From assembly GCF_001270265.1 (NCBI RefSeq), contig NZ_LGAP01000029.1, positions 1-64,000 of the forward strand: a DNA stretch of 64,000 nucleotides. Direction: 5' to 3'. The notes under the pieces were generated by a model. It searched no databases and was not told the DNA's origin. It worked only from the letters and a program-made list of their open reading frames with translations. Position numbers and translations under genes: made by a program. Shown here one piece after another: positions 34,422 to 43,394 of the stretch. Origin of the DNA: Ensifer adhaerens. Its GTDB lineage: Bacteria; Pseudomonadota; Alphaproteobacteria; Rhizobiales; Rhizobiaceae. Positions within the stretch are counted from its first letter, which is position 1. Every line of letters begins with the position of its first letter.

Positions 34422-37328
34422 TTGCTTTCTGTCTTTATCCTAGCCCCGTTCGCGGGAAGCCTCATTGCAATCTTCTTTCCGTCCGATCAACGCGGCGCAA
34501 CGGCCTGGTTCGCAGGCGCGATCGCGCTTCTCTGTTTCCTGGTTGCAGCCGGCCTCTACCCCTTCGTCACCTCCGGCGGCGTTCTGCGCTATGAACTTGC
34601 CTGGATGCCGGAGCTCGGCCTCAACTTCACCTTGAGAATGGACGGCTTTGCCTGGCTGTTCACGGTGCTGGTGACCGCAATCGGCGTGCTCGTCGTGCTC
34701 TACGCTCGCTATTACATGGCGGCCGAAGACCCGGTGCCGCGCTTCTTCGCGCTGTTCCTCGCCTTCATGGGGTCGATGCTCGGCGTCGTTCTCTCCGGTA
34801 ATCTGATCCTGCTCGCCGTCTTCTGGGAGCTGACGAGCATCGTCTCCTTCCTGCTGATCGGCTATTGGCACCACAACGCCCATGCCCGCGACGGTGCCCG
34901 CATGGCACTGACGATGACCGGCATGGGCGGGCTTTGCATGCTTGTCGGGCTGTTGATCATGGGCCGGATCGTCGGCAGCTACGATCTCGACGTCGTGCTC
35001 GCCTCCGGCGACACGATCCGCAATCACCCGCTCTACGTCACGATGCTGATCCTGATTCTGCTCGGTGCCTTGACCAAAAGCGCACAGTTCCCGTTTCATT
35101 TCTGGCTGCCGCACGCCATGGCGGCGCCGACACCTGTCTCGGCCTATCTGCATTCGGCGACCATGGTGAAGGCGGGCGTGTTCCTGCTCGTGCGGTTCTG
35201 GCCGGTCATGGCCGGCACCGAGGCCTGGTTCTGGATCGTCGGGCTCGCCGGCGTGACGACACTGCTTCTTGGCGCCTATTTCGCGATCTTCCAGCAGGAC
35301 CTGAAGGGGCTTCTGGCCTATTCGACCATCAGCCACCTGGGACTGATCACGGTTCTGCTCAGCCTCGGCAGTCCGCTTGCCGCAGTCGCCGCCGTCTTCC
35401 ACATCGTCAATCACGCGACCTTCAAGGCATCGCTGTTCATGGCGGCCGGCATCATCGACCATGAGACCGGGACACGCGACATGCGCAAGCTCGGCGGGCT
35501 CATACGCTACATGCCCGGCACCGCCGTGCTCGCCATGGTCGCGAGCGCTGCAATGGCCGGCGTGCCGCTCCTCAACGGCTTCATCTCCAAGGAGATGTTC
35601 TTCGCCGAAGCCATCGAGACGCACCAGGCCAACATCCTCGATACGATCACACCCTATGTCGCCACGCTCGCCGGCATGTTCGCAGTGACCTATTCGCTGC
35701 GCTTCATCCACAGCGTCTTCTTCGGCCAGACGCCGAGCGAGCTGCCCAAGATCCCGCATGAGCCGCCGCGCTGGATGCGTGCGCCGATCGAGTTCCTGGT
35801 GCTGGCCTGCCTCGTCGTCGGCATCATCCCGGCGATCACCATCGGCCCGTTCCTGCATACCGCCGTCGTGTCAATCCTTGGGGCGAGCACCCCACAGTAC
35901 AGCCTCGCGGTCTGGCACGGCTGGAACCTGCCGCTGGTCATGAGCTTCGTGGCGCTTCTCGGCGGCGTCGGACTTTATTTCCTGATGCGCAACTATCTGG
36001 CGACCAGCACCGAGGGACCGCCGGTCTTCCGCCTGCTACACGGTCAGCGCATCTTCGAGCGGGTGCTGGTGACCCTCTCATGGAAATGGGCGCGTTCGCT
36101 CGAGCAGAGGCTCGGCACGCGCCGGCTGCAGCCGCAGATGCGGTTCCTGGTCTTCGTCGCGATCGTCGTCGGTGCCCTGCCACTGCTCCTCAATCACTTC
36201 GAGCTGCCGCCGCTTCTCGTGCGCGGCATCGACCCGGCCTTCGCCCTGCTCTGGGCCATCGGCATCGCCTGTGCGGTGGGGGCGGCCTTTCAGGCGAAGT
36301 TCCACCGGCTGGCCGCTCTCGTGCTTCTTGGCGGCGCCGGCCTCGTCACCTGCATCACCTTCGTCTGGCTGTCGGCGCCCGACCTCGCCGTCACCCAGCT
36401 CCTCGTCGAGATCGTCACGACGGTGCTGATCCTGCTCGGCCTGCGCTGGCTGCCCAAGCGCATCGAGGATACGCAGGAATCCGAATTGCTGTCGCTGCGC
36501 GTTCGTCTGCGGCGCCTGCGTGACTTTCTGCTCGCCATCGTTGCGGGCGGTGGCGTGGCGCTGATCGCCTATACGGTGATGACCCGTCCGATGCCCGAGA
36601 CCATCGCCAGCTATTTCCTCGAGCGCGCCTACAAGGAAGGCGGCGGCACCAATGTCGTCAACGTCATCCTCGTCGACTTCCGCGGCTTCGATACGCTCGG
36701 CGAGATTGCAGTGTTGGCGATTGTCGCCCTGACCGTGTTTGCGCTGCTCTTGCGTTTCCGTCCGCAGGCCGACAGCCTGGAGGCACCGGAACAACAGCAG
36801 GTCCAGAATGCCTTCGACGACGATCACCCCGACCGCGCCGAGGGCGACAGCGTCGCCGAATATCTGTTTGTTCCCTCGGTGATCATGCGCTGGATGTTCC
36901 CGGTCAGCGGCATGCTGGCCGCCTATCTCTTCCTGCGCGGTCACGACCTGCCGGGCGGCGGCTTCGCGGCAGGCATCGCCATGTCGATCGGCTTCATCCT
37001 GCAGTACATGTCAGGCGGCACCCGCTGGGTCGAGGAGCGGCTGCGCATCCACCCGCTGCGCTGGATGGGCATCGGCGTCATCGTCGCGGCGGCAACCGGC
37101 ATCGGTTCATGGCTGTTCGGCTATCCGTTCCTGACCTCGCACGCGCAATATGTCACCCTGCCGATCGTCGGGAAATTCCCACTGGCAAGCGCGATCTTCT
37201 TTGATCTTGGTGTCTTCTCGCTGGTGGTCGGGGCAACCGTCCTCATCCTGATCGCGCTTGCGCACCAGTCGATCCGCGCACCGCGTGCCCATGCCCGTGC
37301 CCTTCGCGCCGGAAAGGAGGCGAAGTAA
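34422..37328 (+). CDS. phaAB: Fused MrpA/MrpB subunit of Na+(K+)/H+ antiporter
   Basis: About 968 residues with more than 20 membrane helices. The N-terminal two thirds is MrpA, related to respiratory complex I subunit NuoL (HNAHARDGARMALTMTG; FPFHFWLPHAMAAPTPVSAYLHSA). An MrpA C-terminal/MbhE part follows, and the last 130 residues are an MrpB domain (FLRGHDLPGGGFAAG). This fusion is typical of rhizobial Pha systems. No ATG or GTG exists near the true N-terminus: TTG at 34422 is used here, while the best ribosome site (AAGGGA at 34391) points to ACG 34401 or ATC 34404. It begins a six-gene operon. Confidence 0.9.
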   Translation: MLSVFILAPFAGSLIAIFFPSDQRGATAWFAGAIALLCFLVAAGLYPFVTSGGVLRYELAWMPELGLNFTLRMDGFAWLFTVLVTAIGVLVVLYARYYMAAEDPVPRFFALFLAFMGSMLGVVLSGNLILLAVFWELTSIVSFLLIGYWHHNAHARDGARMALTMTGMGGLCMLVGLLIMGRIVGSYDLDVVLASGDTIRNHPLYVTMLILILLGALTKSAQFPFHFWLPHAMAAPTPVSAYLHSATMVKAGVFLLVRFWPVMAGTEAWFWIVGLAGVTTLLLGAYFAIFQQDLKGLLAYSTISHLGLITVLLSLGSPLAAVAAVFHIVNHATFKASLFMAAGIIDHETGTRDMRKLGGLIRYMPGTAVLAMVASAAMAGVPLLNGFISKEMFFAEAIETHQANILDTITPYVATLAGMFAVTYSLRFIHSVFFGQTPSELPKIPHEPPRWMRAPIEFLVLACLVVGIIPAITIGPFLHTAVVSILGASTPQYSLAVWHGWNLPLVMSFVALLGGVGLYFLMRNYLATSTEGPPVFRLLHGQRIFERVLVTLSWKWARSLEQRLGTRRLQPQMRFLVFVAIVVGALPLLLNHFELPPLLVRGIDPAFALLWAIGIACAVGAAFQAKFHRLAALVLLGGAGLVTCITFVWLSAPDLAVTQLLVEIVTTVLILLGLRWLPKRIEDTQESELLSLRVRLRRLRDFLLAIVAGGGVALIAYTVMTRPMPETIASYFLERAYKEGGGTNVVNVILVDFRGFDTLGEIAVLAIVALTVFALLLRFRPQADSLEAPEQQQVQNAFDDDHPDRAEGDSVAEYLFVPSVIMRWMFPVSGMLAAYLFLRGHDLPGGGFAAGIAMSIGFILQYMSGGTRWVEERLRIHPLRWMGIGVIVAAATGIGSWLFGYPFLTSHAQYVTLPIVGKFPLASAIFFDLGVFSLVVGATVLILIALAHQSIRAPRAHARALRAGKEAK

Positions 37329-37675
37329 TGGAGATCATCCTGTCTGCCGCCATCGGCGTTCTCACCGCCTCGGGGGTCTATCTCCTGCTCAGGCCGCGCA
37401 CCTATCAGGTGATCATCGGCCTGTCGCTGCTCTCCTATGCCGTCAATCTCTTCATCTTCAGCATGGGGCGGCTGCGCGTGAACACACCTCCCATCCTCGA
37501 GCCCGGCGGCGTCGGCGATCTCTCGCGTTATACCGATCCGGTACCGCAGGCGCTGGTGCTGACCGCGATCGTCATCGGCTTTGCCATGACAGCGCTCTTC
37601 CTCGTCGTGCTGCTCGCCTCGCGCGGCTTCACCGGCACCGACCATGTCGACGGAAGGGAGCAGCGCAGTGACTGA
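37328..37675 (+). CDS. phaC: Antiporter subunit C (MrpC/NuoK-like)
   Basis: A 115-residue protein with three membrane helices, related to NuoK of complex I. It carries the family stretch YQVIIGLSLLSYAVNLFIF and the loop with DPVPQALVLTAIVIGFA. Its ATG overlaps the stop of phaAB (TAATG), indicating translational coupling. It is part of the multi-subunit Mrp/Pha complex in the inner membrane. Confidence 0.94.
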   Translation: MEIILSAAIGVLTASGVYLLLRPRTYQVIIGLSLLSYAVNLFIFSMGRLRVNTPPILEPGGVGDLSRYTDPVPQALVLTAIVIGFAMTALFLVVLLASRGFTGTDHVDGREQRSD

Positions 37676-39287
37676 TTGGCTGCACCACCTGATGGTCCTG
37701 CCCATCCTGCTGCCGCTGATGGTGGGCGCGGCGATGATCCCGATCGACGAGCGCAACCGCATGGCCAAGGGCGTGATGGGCTTCGTCTCGACGCTCGCCC
37801 TCTTCGTGCTCTCGATGGTGCTGATGCGCGCTAGCGCCTCGACAGAAGGCTTCCTTGCCGGCACAAGCGTCTACCAGCTCGGCAACTGGCCGGCGCCGTT
37901 CGGCATCGTGCTGGTGCTCGACCGGCTCTCGGCGCTGATGCTCTGCCTGACGAGCGGCCTGGCGCTGGCTGCCCAGGTCTATTCGATCGCGCGCTGGCAC
38001 ACCGCCGGCCACCACTTCCATTCGCTGTTCCAGCTGCTGATCGCCGGGCTCAACGGCGCGTTCCTGACGGGAGATCTTTTCAATCTCTTCGTCTTCTTCG
38101 AGATCATGCTGGCGGCATCCTACGGACTGCTGCTGCACGGCTCCGGTCCGCTGCGCGTCAAGGCCGGCCTGCATTATGTCGCGATCAATCTTGCCGCCTC
38201 GTCGCTGTTCCTGATCGGCGTCAGCCTGATCTATGGCGCCACCGGCACGCTCAACATGGCCGACCTCGCCGTCAAGCTCGCCAGCATCTCGCCGGAGAAC
38301 CGGCAGATGGTCGAAGTCGGCGCCGGCGTGCTCGGCGTCGCCTTTCTGGTCAAGGCCGGCATGTGGCCGCTGAGCTTCTGGCTGCCGACCGCCTATTCGG
38401 CGGCGACGCCGCCGGTTGCGGCTGTCTTTGCCATGCTGACCAAGGTCGGCATCTACATCATCCTGCGCCTGTCGCTGCTCGTCTTCGGTGCCAATGCCGG
38501 GGTTTCCGCCGGTTTCGGCCAGACACTGCTCGTGGTCGGCGGCATGCTGACGATCGCCTTCGGCGCGATCGGCGTGCTGGCGTCGCAGGCGATGGCCCGG
38601 CTTGCCGCCTATTCGGTGCTGGTATCCTCCGGCACGCTGATGGCAGCGATCGGCCTCGGGCATTCCGGCATGATTGCCGGCGCGCTGTTTTATCTCGTCA
38701 GCTCGACGCTGACGATCTCGGCGTTCTTCCTGCTGATCGAACTGGTGGAGCGCGGCCGTGACGCCGGCGCCGACGTTCTGGCAGTGACGATGGAGGCCTA
38801 TGGCGATGCCGACGAGGACGAGGAACCAGACGAAGCGGGCGCCGCCATTCCCGGTACCATGGCGGTGCTTGGCCTCTGCTTCTGCCTCTGCGCATTGCTG
38901 CTTGCCGGCCTGCCGCCGCTCTCCGGTTTCGTCGCCAAGTTCGCGATCCTGAGCGGTCTCTTCGGCCTCTCCGGCCCCGAGGCGGCTCCGGCGATTTCGC
39001 CGGCCGACTGGACCTATGTCACATTGCTGATCCTGTCCGGTCTCTCGGCCATGATCGCCATGAACCGCGTCGGCATCCGCACCTTCTGGGCCTCGATCGA
39101 GAACACCGAGCCGCGCGTCTTCGTCATCGAGATTGCCCCCGTTGTCGTGCTGCTCGGCGCCTGCATCTTCTTGAGCCTGCAGGCCGGGGCGACGATGCGC
39201 TACATGCAGGCAACGGCCGATTCCCTGCTTGATCCGGCGAGCTATACCCAGCGCGTCCTCACGGCGCCGCGTGTCGGAGGGCAGTAG
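37668..39287 (+). CDS. phaD: Antiporter subunit D (MrpD)
   Basis: A 539-residue protein with about 14 membrane helices, a proton-pumping subunit homologous to NuoM/NuoN. Motifs include LFNLFVFFEIMLAASYGLLL and KAGMWPLSFWLPTAYSAATPPVAAVF with the key lysine. The start is GTG at 37668, inside the end of phaC (GTGACTGA), with GGAAGGGAG upstream. A charged cytoplasmic loop (ADEDEEPDE) is present between late helices. Confidence 0.94.
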   Translation: MTDWLHHLMVLPILLPLMVGAAMIPIDERNRMAKGVMGFVSTLALFVLSMVLMRASASTEGFLAGTSVYQLGNWPAPFGIVLVLDRLSALMLCLTSGLALAAQVYSIARWHTAGHHFHSLFQLLIAGLNGAFLTGDLFNLFVFFEIMLAASYGLLLHGSGPLRVKAGLHYVAINLAASSLFLIGVSLIYGATGTLNMADLAVKLASISPENRQMVEVGAGVLGVAFLVKAGMWPLSFWLPTAYSAATPPVAAVFAMLTKVGIYIILRLSLLVFGANAGVSAGFGQTLLVVGGMLTIAFGAIGVLASQAMARLAAYSVLVSSGTLMAAIGLGHSGMIAGALFYLVSSTLTISAFFLLIELVERGRDAGADVLAVTMEAYGDADEDEEPDEAGAAIPGTMAVLGLCFCLCALLLAGLPPLSGFVAKFAILSGLFGLSGPEAAPAISPADWTYVTLLILSGLSAMIAMNRVGIRTFWASIENTEPRVFVIEIAPVVVLLGACIFLSLQAGATMRYMQATADSLLDPASYTQRVLTAPRVGGQ

Positions 39288-39290
39288 CCG

Positions 39291-39776
39291 ATGCGCACCT
39301 GGTTCCCCTACCCGTTGTTGTCCGTCGGCCTGCTGCTCATCTGGCTGCTCCTCAACCAGTCGGTTGCCCCCGGCACGATCGTCATGGGTACGATATTGAG
39401 CATCGCGCTCGGCTGGGTGACGCTCAAGCTGCATCCGGTCCATTCGCATCCGCGCCGGTTCCTGCGCACGCTGCGCTTTAGCGCCAGCGTGGTCCTGGAT
39501 GTCGTCCGCTCCAACATCGCCGTGGCGCTTGTCATCCTGCGCGTCGGCAGGCGGGCGCCGAACTCGGGCTTCCTGACGGTCGACCTCGATCTCGAGGATG
39601 AAAACGCGCTGGCGCTGCTCGCCTGCATCATGACGGCGACGCCGGGCACCGCATGGCTGGAATATGATCGCGGCCGGAAATCGCTGCTCTTCCACGTGCT
39701 CGACATGGAAAACGAGGAGGTCTGGCTGCAGACGGTGAAGCGCTACGAAGCAGGTTTGAAGGAGATGTTCGGATGA
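39291..39776 (+). CDS. phaE: Antiporter subunit E (MrpE)
   Basis: A 161-residue protein with two or three N-terminal membrane helices and a soluble C-terminal domain. Family elements include VAPGTIVMGTILSIALGW and the LACIMTATPGTAWLEYDRGRKSLLFHVLD block. It follows phaD by 3 bp and overlaps phaF by 4 bp. It is required for assembly in other Mrp systems. Confidence 0.93.
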   Translation: MRTWFPYPLLSVGLLLIWLLLNQSVAPGTIVMGTILSIALGWVTLKLHPVHSHPRRFLRTLRFSASVVLDVVRSNIAVALVILRVGRRAPNSGFLTVDLDLEDENALALLACIMTATPGTAWLEYDRGRKSLLFHVLDMENEEVWLQTVKRYEAGLKEMFG

Positions 39777-40054
39777 CGGAGCTGGCAATCATCTGGTCGA
39801 TCCTCGCAGCCCAGATCATGCTGGGGCTTGCCATGGCCTTTGCCCTCTACCGCATGGTCAAGGGACCACGGGCGCAGGACCGCATCCTCGGCCTCGATAC
39901 CCTCTACATCAACGCGATGCTGATGCTGTTGTCCTTCGGCATCCGCACCGCCAACAGCATCTATTTCGAATCGGCGCTGATCGTCGCGCTGATCGGCTTC
40001 GTCTCGTCGATCGCCTTCGGCAAGTTCCTGATGCGCGGGGAGGTGATCGAATGA
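39773..40054 (+). CDS. phaF: Antiporter subunit F (MrpF)
   Basis: A 93-residue protein with three membrane helices and the family pattern RMVKGPRAQDRILGLDTLYINAM. ATG overlaps the phaE stop (ATGA) and its own stop overlaps phaG in the same way. MrpF carries a conserved acidic residue in a helix, here in the DRILGLD region. Confidence 0.93.
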   Translation: MTELAIIWSILAAQIMLGLAMAFALYRMVKGPRAQDRILGLDTLYINAMLMLLSFGIRTANSIYFESALIVALIGFVSSIAFGKFLMRGEVIE

Positions 40055-40434
40055 GCCACCTGACCGACCTTCCGACCTGGGCCGCCGTCGTCGTCTGCGG
40101 GCTCGTCCTTCTCGGCTCGGCGATCGCGCTGATCGGCTCGCTCGGGCTGCTCAGGCTGCCGGATTTCTATACGCGCCTGCATGCGCCGACGCTTGCCACC
40201 AGCGGCGGCGTCATCCTCATCTGCACCGCCTCGATCGTCTGCTTTGCCGTGCTGCAGAGCCGCTGGGTGTTCCACGAGGTGTTGATCATCGTCTTCGTCA
40301 TCATGACGACGCCGGTGACACTGATGCTGCTTGGCCAGGCCGCGCTCTATCGCGACCGCGTCGAGGAACGCCGCGGCGTCCCGATGAAGCAGAAGCCGCT
40401 TCCCGAACAGACCCCGGAAGAGACCAAAGAGTAA
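40051..40434 (+). CDS. phaG: Antiporter subunit G (MrpG)
   Basis: A 127-residue protein with three membrane helices; the family signature LGLLRLPDFYTRLHAPT is present. The C-terminus is a charged tail rich in Glu, Pro and Lys. Its ATG overlaps the phaF stop. The stop codon lies only 2 bp from the stop of convergent cobM, with no terminator between them. Confidence 0.93.
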   Translation: MSHLTDLPTWAAVVVCGLVLLGSAIALIGSLGLLRLPDFYTRLHAPTLATSGGVILICTASIVCFAVLQSRWVFHEVLIIVFVIMTTPVTLMLLGQAALYRDRVEERRGVPMKQKPLPEQTPEETKE

Positions 40435-40436
40435 GT

Positions 40437-41195
40437 TTACGCGCGCCCTCTGAAACGCCGCTGATAGGCAGGATCGTAGAGCGAGCTTTCGCGGAAATCC
40501 GAGGCTTCCAGGCCCGGACCGACGAAGATCAGCGCGGTACGCTCGATCGGTTCCTCGGCCACCTTGGTGGCGATCGTGCCGAGTGTGCCACGCACCACCC
40601 GTTCATCCGGCCACGACGCCTTGACGACGATCGCCACGGGGCATTCGGCGCCATAGAGCGGCGTCAGCTCCTCGACGACCTGGTCGAGCGCATGGATGGC
40701 GAGATGGATGGCAAGCGTCGCACCAGTGGCGCCGAAGCCCGCCAGCGTCTCGGTGTTGGGCATCGGCGAGGCCCGACCGGAAACCCGCGTCAGCACCAGG
40801 CTCTGCGCAACGGCCGGAATCGTCAGCTCGCGTCCGAGCGTCGCGGCCGCCGCAGCAAAGGCCGGCACGCCGGGCGTCATGGTGTAGCCGATGCCGTGTT
40901 TCTCCAGCCGGCGGATCTGCTCGGCGACAGCACTCCAGACCGAAAGATCGCCGGAATGCAGCCGGGCAACATCCTCGCCCGCTTCCGCGGCGCGCACATA
41001 CTCTGCCTCGATCTCGTCCAGCGACATCGGTGCCGTGTCGACGATCCGGGCACCGGGCGGGCAATATTGCAGCAGTTCCGGCGAGACGATCGAGCCGGCA
41101 TAGAGGCAGACCGGGCAGCGTCCGATCAGGTCGCGGCCGCGAACCGTGATCAGATCCGCAGCTCCCGGACCGGCGCCGATAAAGTGTACCGTCAT
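40437..41195 (-). CDS. cobM: Precorrin-4 C11-methyltransferase CobM
   Basis: A 252-residue SAM-dependent methyltransferase adding a methyl at C-11 of precorrin-4 in the aerobic cobalamin route. The uroporphyrin-methylase fold motifs are [31 protein letters not shown] and [15 protein letters not shown]. The start at 41195 gives the family N-terminus [11 protein letters not shown]. It is last in the minus-strand cob cluster, separated from cobL by a 203-bp gap filled with a hairpin repeat. Confidence 0.95.
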   Translation of the reverse strand: MTVHFIGAGPGAADLITVRGRDLIGRCPVCLYAGSIVSPELLQYCPPGARIVDTAPMSLDEIEAEYVRAAEAGEDVARLHSGDLSVWSAVAEQIRRLEKHGIGYTMTPGVPAFAAAAATLGRELTIPAVAQSLVLTRVSGRASPMPNTETLAGFGATGATLAIHLAIHALDQVVEELTPLYGAECPVAIVVKASWPDERVVRGTLGTIATKVAEEPIERTALIFVGPGLEASDFRESSLYDPAYQRRFRGRA

Positions 41196-41215
41196 ATGTC
41201 TCTCCGAATTTTTTG

Positions 41216-41397
41216 GAGCGTTTCCCGAACGCTCTATCTCTTTATTTTCAAGCAACCCGAACGCAAGATGCTCCGCCCTTTCGCTGGAATTGCTCTAAAG
41301 CACATCGCGTATGAACGCATTCATGCGATGTGCTTTACGCCATTGTTCGCACGCATGTCGTTGTCCCGAAACCGCTGCGCACTTTCGGGCGACATGC
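41216..41397. repeat. Three-hairpin rhizobial repeat inside the cob cluster
   Basis: Three stems follow each other: GAGCGTT/AACGCTC at 41216-41234; AAAGCACATCGC/GCGATGTGCTTT at 41297-41336 with an inner ATGAA/TTCAT pair; and GCATGTCG with CCCGAAA against TTTCGGG with CGACATGC at 41353-41397. The element fills nearly the whole gap between cobL and cobM. Its arms are very well kept. Similar modules are, as I recall, frequent in Rhizobiaceae genomes. Confidence 0.8.
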
Positions 41398-41398
41398 A

Positions 41399-42640
41399 TT
41401 AGCTCTTGGTCCAGGACCATTGCGTCACCGGCATCGCCGGCCGCCAGCCCGTCATGCCGCCGACTGGCAACGCCCGGGCGATGTCGATGCGGATCAGCGA
41501 TCCGCCGAGCCGGGCGTGCCGATTAAGCAGCACCGCTTCCATTTCCGTCGTCACGGCGTTGGCAACGAGCCGGCCGCCGCTGTCGAGCGCAGCGATGGCC
41601 GCCTCCATGACGCCAGGCTCGCTGCCGCCGCCGCCGATGAAGATCGCATCGGGACGCGAAAGGCCCGAAAGCGCCGCCGGCGCCTTGCCCTCGACGACGG
41701 TGAGACCGGGCACGCCGAACGCCTCGGCGTTGCGGCCGACACGGGCCGCCCGCTCCGGCGAGGCCTCGATGGCGATCGCCCGCATGGCCGGATCGGCCAG
41801 CATCCATTCGATGCCGATCGAGCCGGAGCCGGCACCGATATCCCAGAGCAATTCGCCCTTGCGCGGCGCCAGCGCCGACAGGGTCAGCGCCCGCACCTCC
41901 CGCTTGGTGATCTGGCCGTCATGCTCGAACAGCAAATCGTCGCGCCCGGCCGAAAGCGGCAGCACCCGCCCGCCCTGATCGGCGGCCACTTCGATGGCGC
42001 AGACGTTGAGCGGATGGACCAGGCCCAGCATGAAGCGCGCGGCAATCTGCGTGGTCACACGCTCGCCGGCACCGCCAAGTGCCTCCAGAACAGTCAGCCG
42101 TGACTGACCGAAACCGCTCGCCGCGAGCAGTTCGGCGAGCGCCTTGGGCCCCGCTCCATCCGAGGTCAGCGCAAGCACCCTGTTGCCCGGCTGCAGATGT
42201 GGCCGCACCAGGTCGATCGGCCGGCCGTGCAGCGAAACGAGCGTCGCCTCCTGCAGCGCCCAGCCAAGGCGCGAGGCGGCAAGGCTGAAGGAGGAAGGAG
42301 CCGGAAGCGTGCGGATCTCCGCCGCGGCAACGCGGCGCGCAAGCGTGGCGCCAACGCCGAAGAAGAAGGGATCGCCCGAGGCGAGCACGACGACCGGGCT
42401 GCCGCGTCGCGCGACGATCTCCTCGACCGAACGCCCGAACGGGCTCTGCCAGACGCGCCCCTCGCCCTTTATCAGCGAGTGCGTCAATTCCATATGGCGG
42501 GCACCGCCGTAGACCACCGGCGCGGCGGCGATCAGCCGCTTGGCCTCGTCGCCGAGACCGGCTACACCATCCTCGCCTATGCCGATGATGGTCAACCAGG
42601 GGGAGACGATGGCCGGATCGCTGTTCGATACATCAGCCAT
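41399..42640 (-). CDS. cobL: Precorrin-6Y C5,15-methyltransferase (decarboxylating) CobL
   Basis: A 413-residue fusion enzyme. The N-terminal CbiE-like domain (to about 210) methylates C-5 (LTIIGIGEDGVAGLG; VVLASGDPFFFGVG). The C-terminal CbiT-like domain methylates C-15 and decarboxylates the ring-C acetate (LLWDIGAGSGSIGIEWML). Length and N-terminus MADVSNS match my memory of the 'Pseudomonas denitrificans' CobL. The start at 42640 lies inside the 5' end of the opposite-strand cobK gene. Confidence 0.95.
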   Translation of the reverse strand: MADVSNSDPAIVSPWLTIIGIGEDGVAGLGDEAKRLIAAAPVVYGGARHMELTHSLIKGEGRVWQSPFGRSVEEIVARRGSPVVVLASGDPFFFGVGATLARRVAAAEIRTLPAPSSFSLAASRLGWALQEATLVSLHGRPIDLVRPHLQPGNRVLALTSDGAGPKALAELLAASGFGQSRLTVLEALGGAGERVTTQIAARFMLGLVHPLNVCAIEVAADQGGRVLPLSAGRDDLLFEHDGQITKREVRALTLSALAPRKGELLWDIGAGSGSIGIEWMLADPAMRAIAIEASPERAARVGRNAEAFGVPGLTVVEGKAPAALSGLSRPDAIFIGGGGSEPGVMEAAIAALDSGGRLVANAVTTEMEAVLLNRHARLGGSLIRIDIARALPVGGMTGWRPAMPVTQWSWTKS

Positions 42641-43394
42641 GGAAAAACCTCGCATATTGATTCTCGGCGGGACGACCGAGGCCCGCGAGCTGGCATCTCG
42701 CCTGGCCGACGACACGCGTTACGATACCGCGATCTCGCTTGCCGGGCGCACGGCCGATCCGCGTCCGCAACCGGTCAAGACCCGCATCGGCGGCTTCGGC
42801 GGCGCCGAGGGGCTTGCGGCCTTCCTGAGCGCCGAACAGGTCGCGCTGGTCGTCGACGCGACGCATCCCTTCGCCGCCCAGATTTCCCATAACGCCGCCG
42901 CGGCGGCACGGGCTGCGCAGGTGCGCCTGCTGGCCCTGCGCCGCCCAGAGTGGCAGGCGGAAGTCGGCGACAACTGGACTGGCGTCGGCAGCGTCGCGGA
43001 GGCGGTCACCGCACTTGGCGACGTCCCGCGCCGCGTCTTTCTCGCCATAGGCCGACAAGAAGCCTTTCAGTTCGAGGCCGCGCCGCAACACCGCTACGTC
43101 ATCCGCAGCGTCGATCCGGTGACGCCGCCCTTGAAGTTGCCGGATACGACGGCGATCCTTGCCACCGGCCCATTTGCCGAAGCCGATGAGATCGAGCTGC
43201 TCAGGGCCCATCGCATCGACGTCATCGTCGCCAAGAACAGCGGCGGAGCCGCGACCTATGGAAAGATTGCGGCTGCGCGCAAGCTGGGGATCGCGGTGAT
43301 CATGGTCGAGCGCCGCAAGCCCGCCGACGTCCCGTCGGTGGGAGACTGCGATGCCGCACTCGAACGCATCGATCAATGGTTGTCTCCCGCATAA
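42609..43394 (+). CDS. cobK: Precorrin-6A reductase CobK
   Basis: A 261-residue NADPH-dependent reductase turning precorrin-6A into precorrin-6B. Family motifs: ILGGTTEARELASRL, VVDATHPFAAQISHNAAAA, FLAIGRQEAF and VAKNSGGAATYGK. ATG at 42609 follows AGGGGGAG and gives the N-terminus MAGSLFDTSAMEK that I recall from the 'P. denitrificans' protein; ATG 42639 is the alternative. It is the only cob gene here on the plus strand. Its start overlaps cobL by 32 bp head to head and its end overlaps cobJ by 22 bp tail to tail. Confidence 0.95.
   Translation: MAGSLFDTSAMEKPRILILGGTTEARELASRLADDTRYDTAISLAGRTADPRPQPVKTRIGGFGGAEGLAAFLSAEQVALVVDATHPFAAQISHNAAAAARAAQVRLLALRRPEWQAEVGDNWTGVGSVAEAVTALGDVPRRVFLAIGRQEAFQFEAAPQHRYVIRSVDPVTPPLKLPDTTAILATGPFAEADEIELLRAHRIDVIVAKNSGGAATYGKIAAARKLGIAVIMVERRKPADVPSVGDCDAALERIDQWLSPA

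Noticed and set aside
37629-39788. 719-codon minus-strand frame opposite phaD/phaE
   Set aside because: Composition is Gln/Arg/Asp/His-rich with no recognisable fold, typical of antisense frames over hydrophobic membrane genes.
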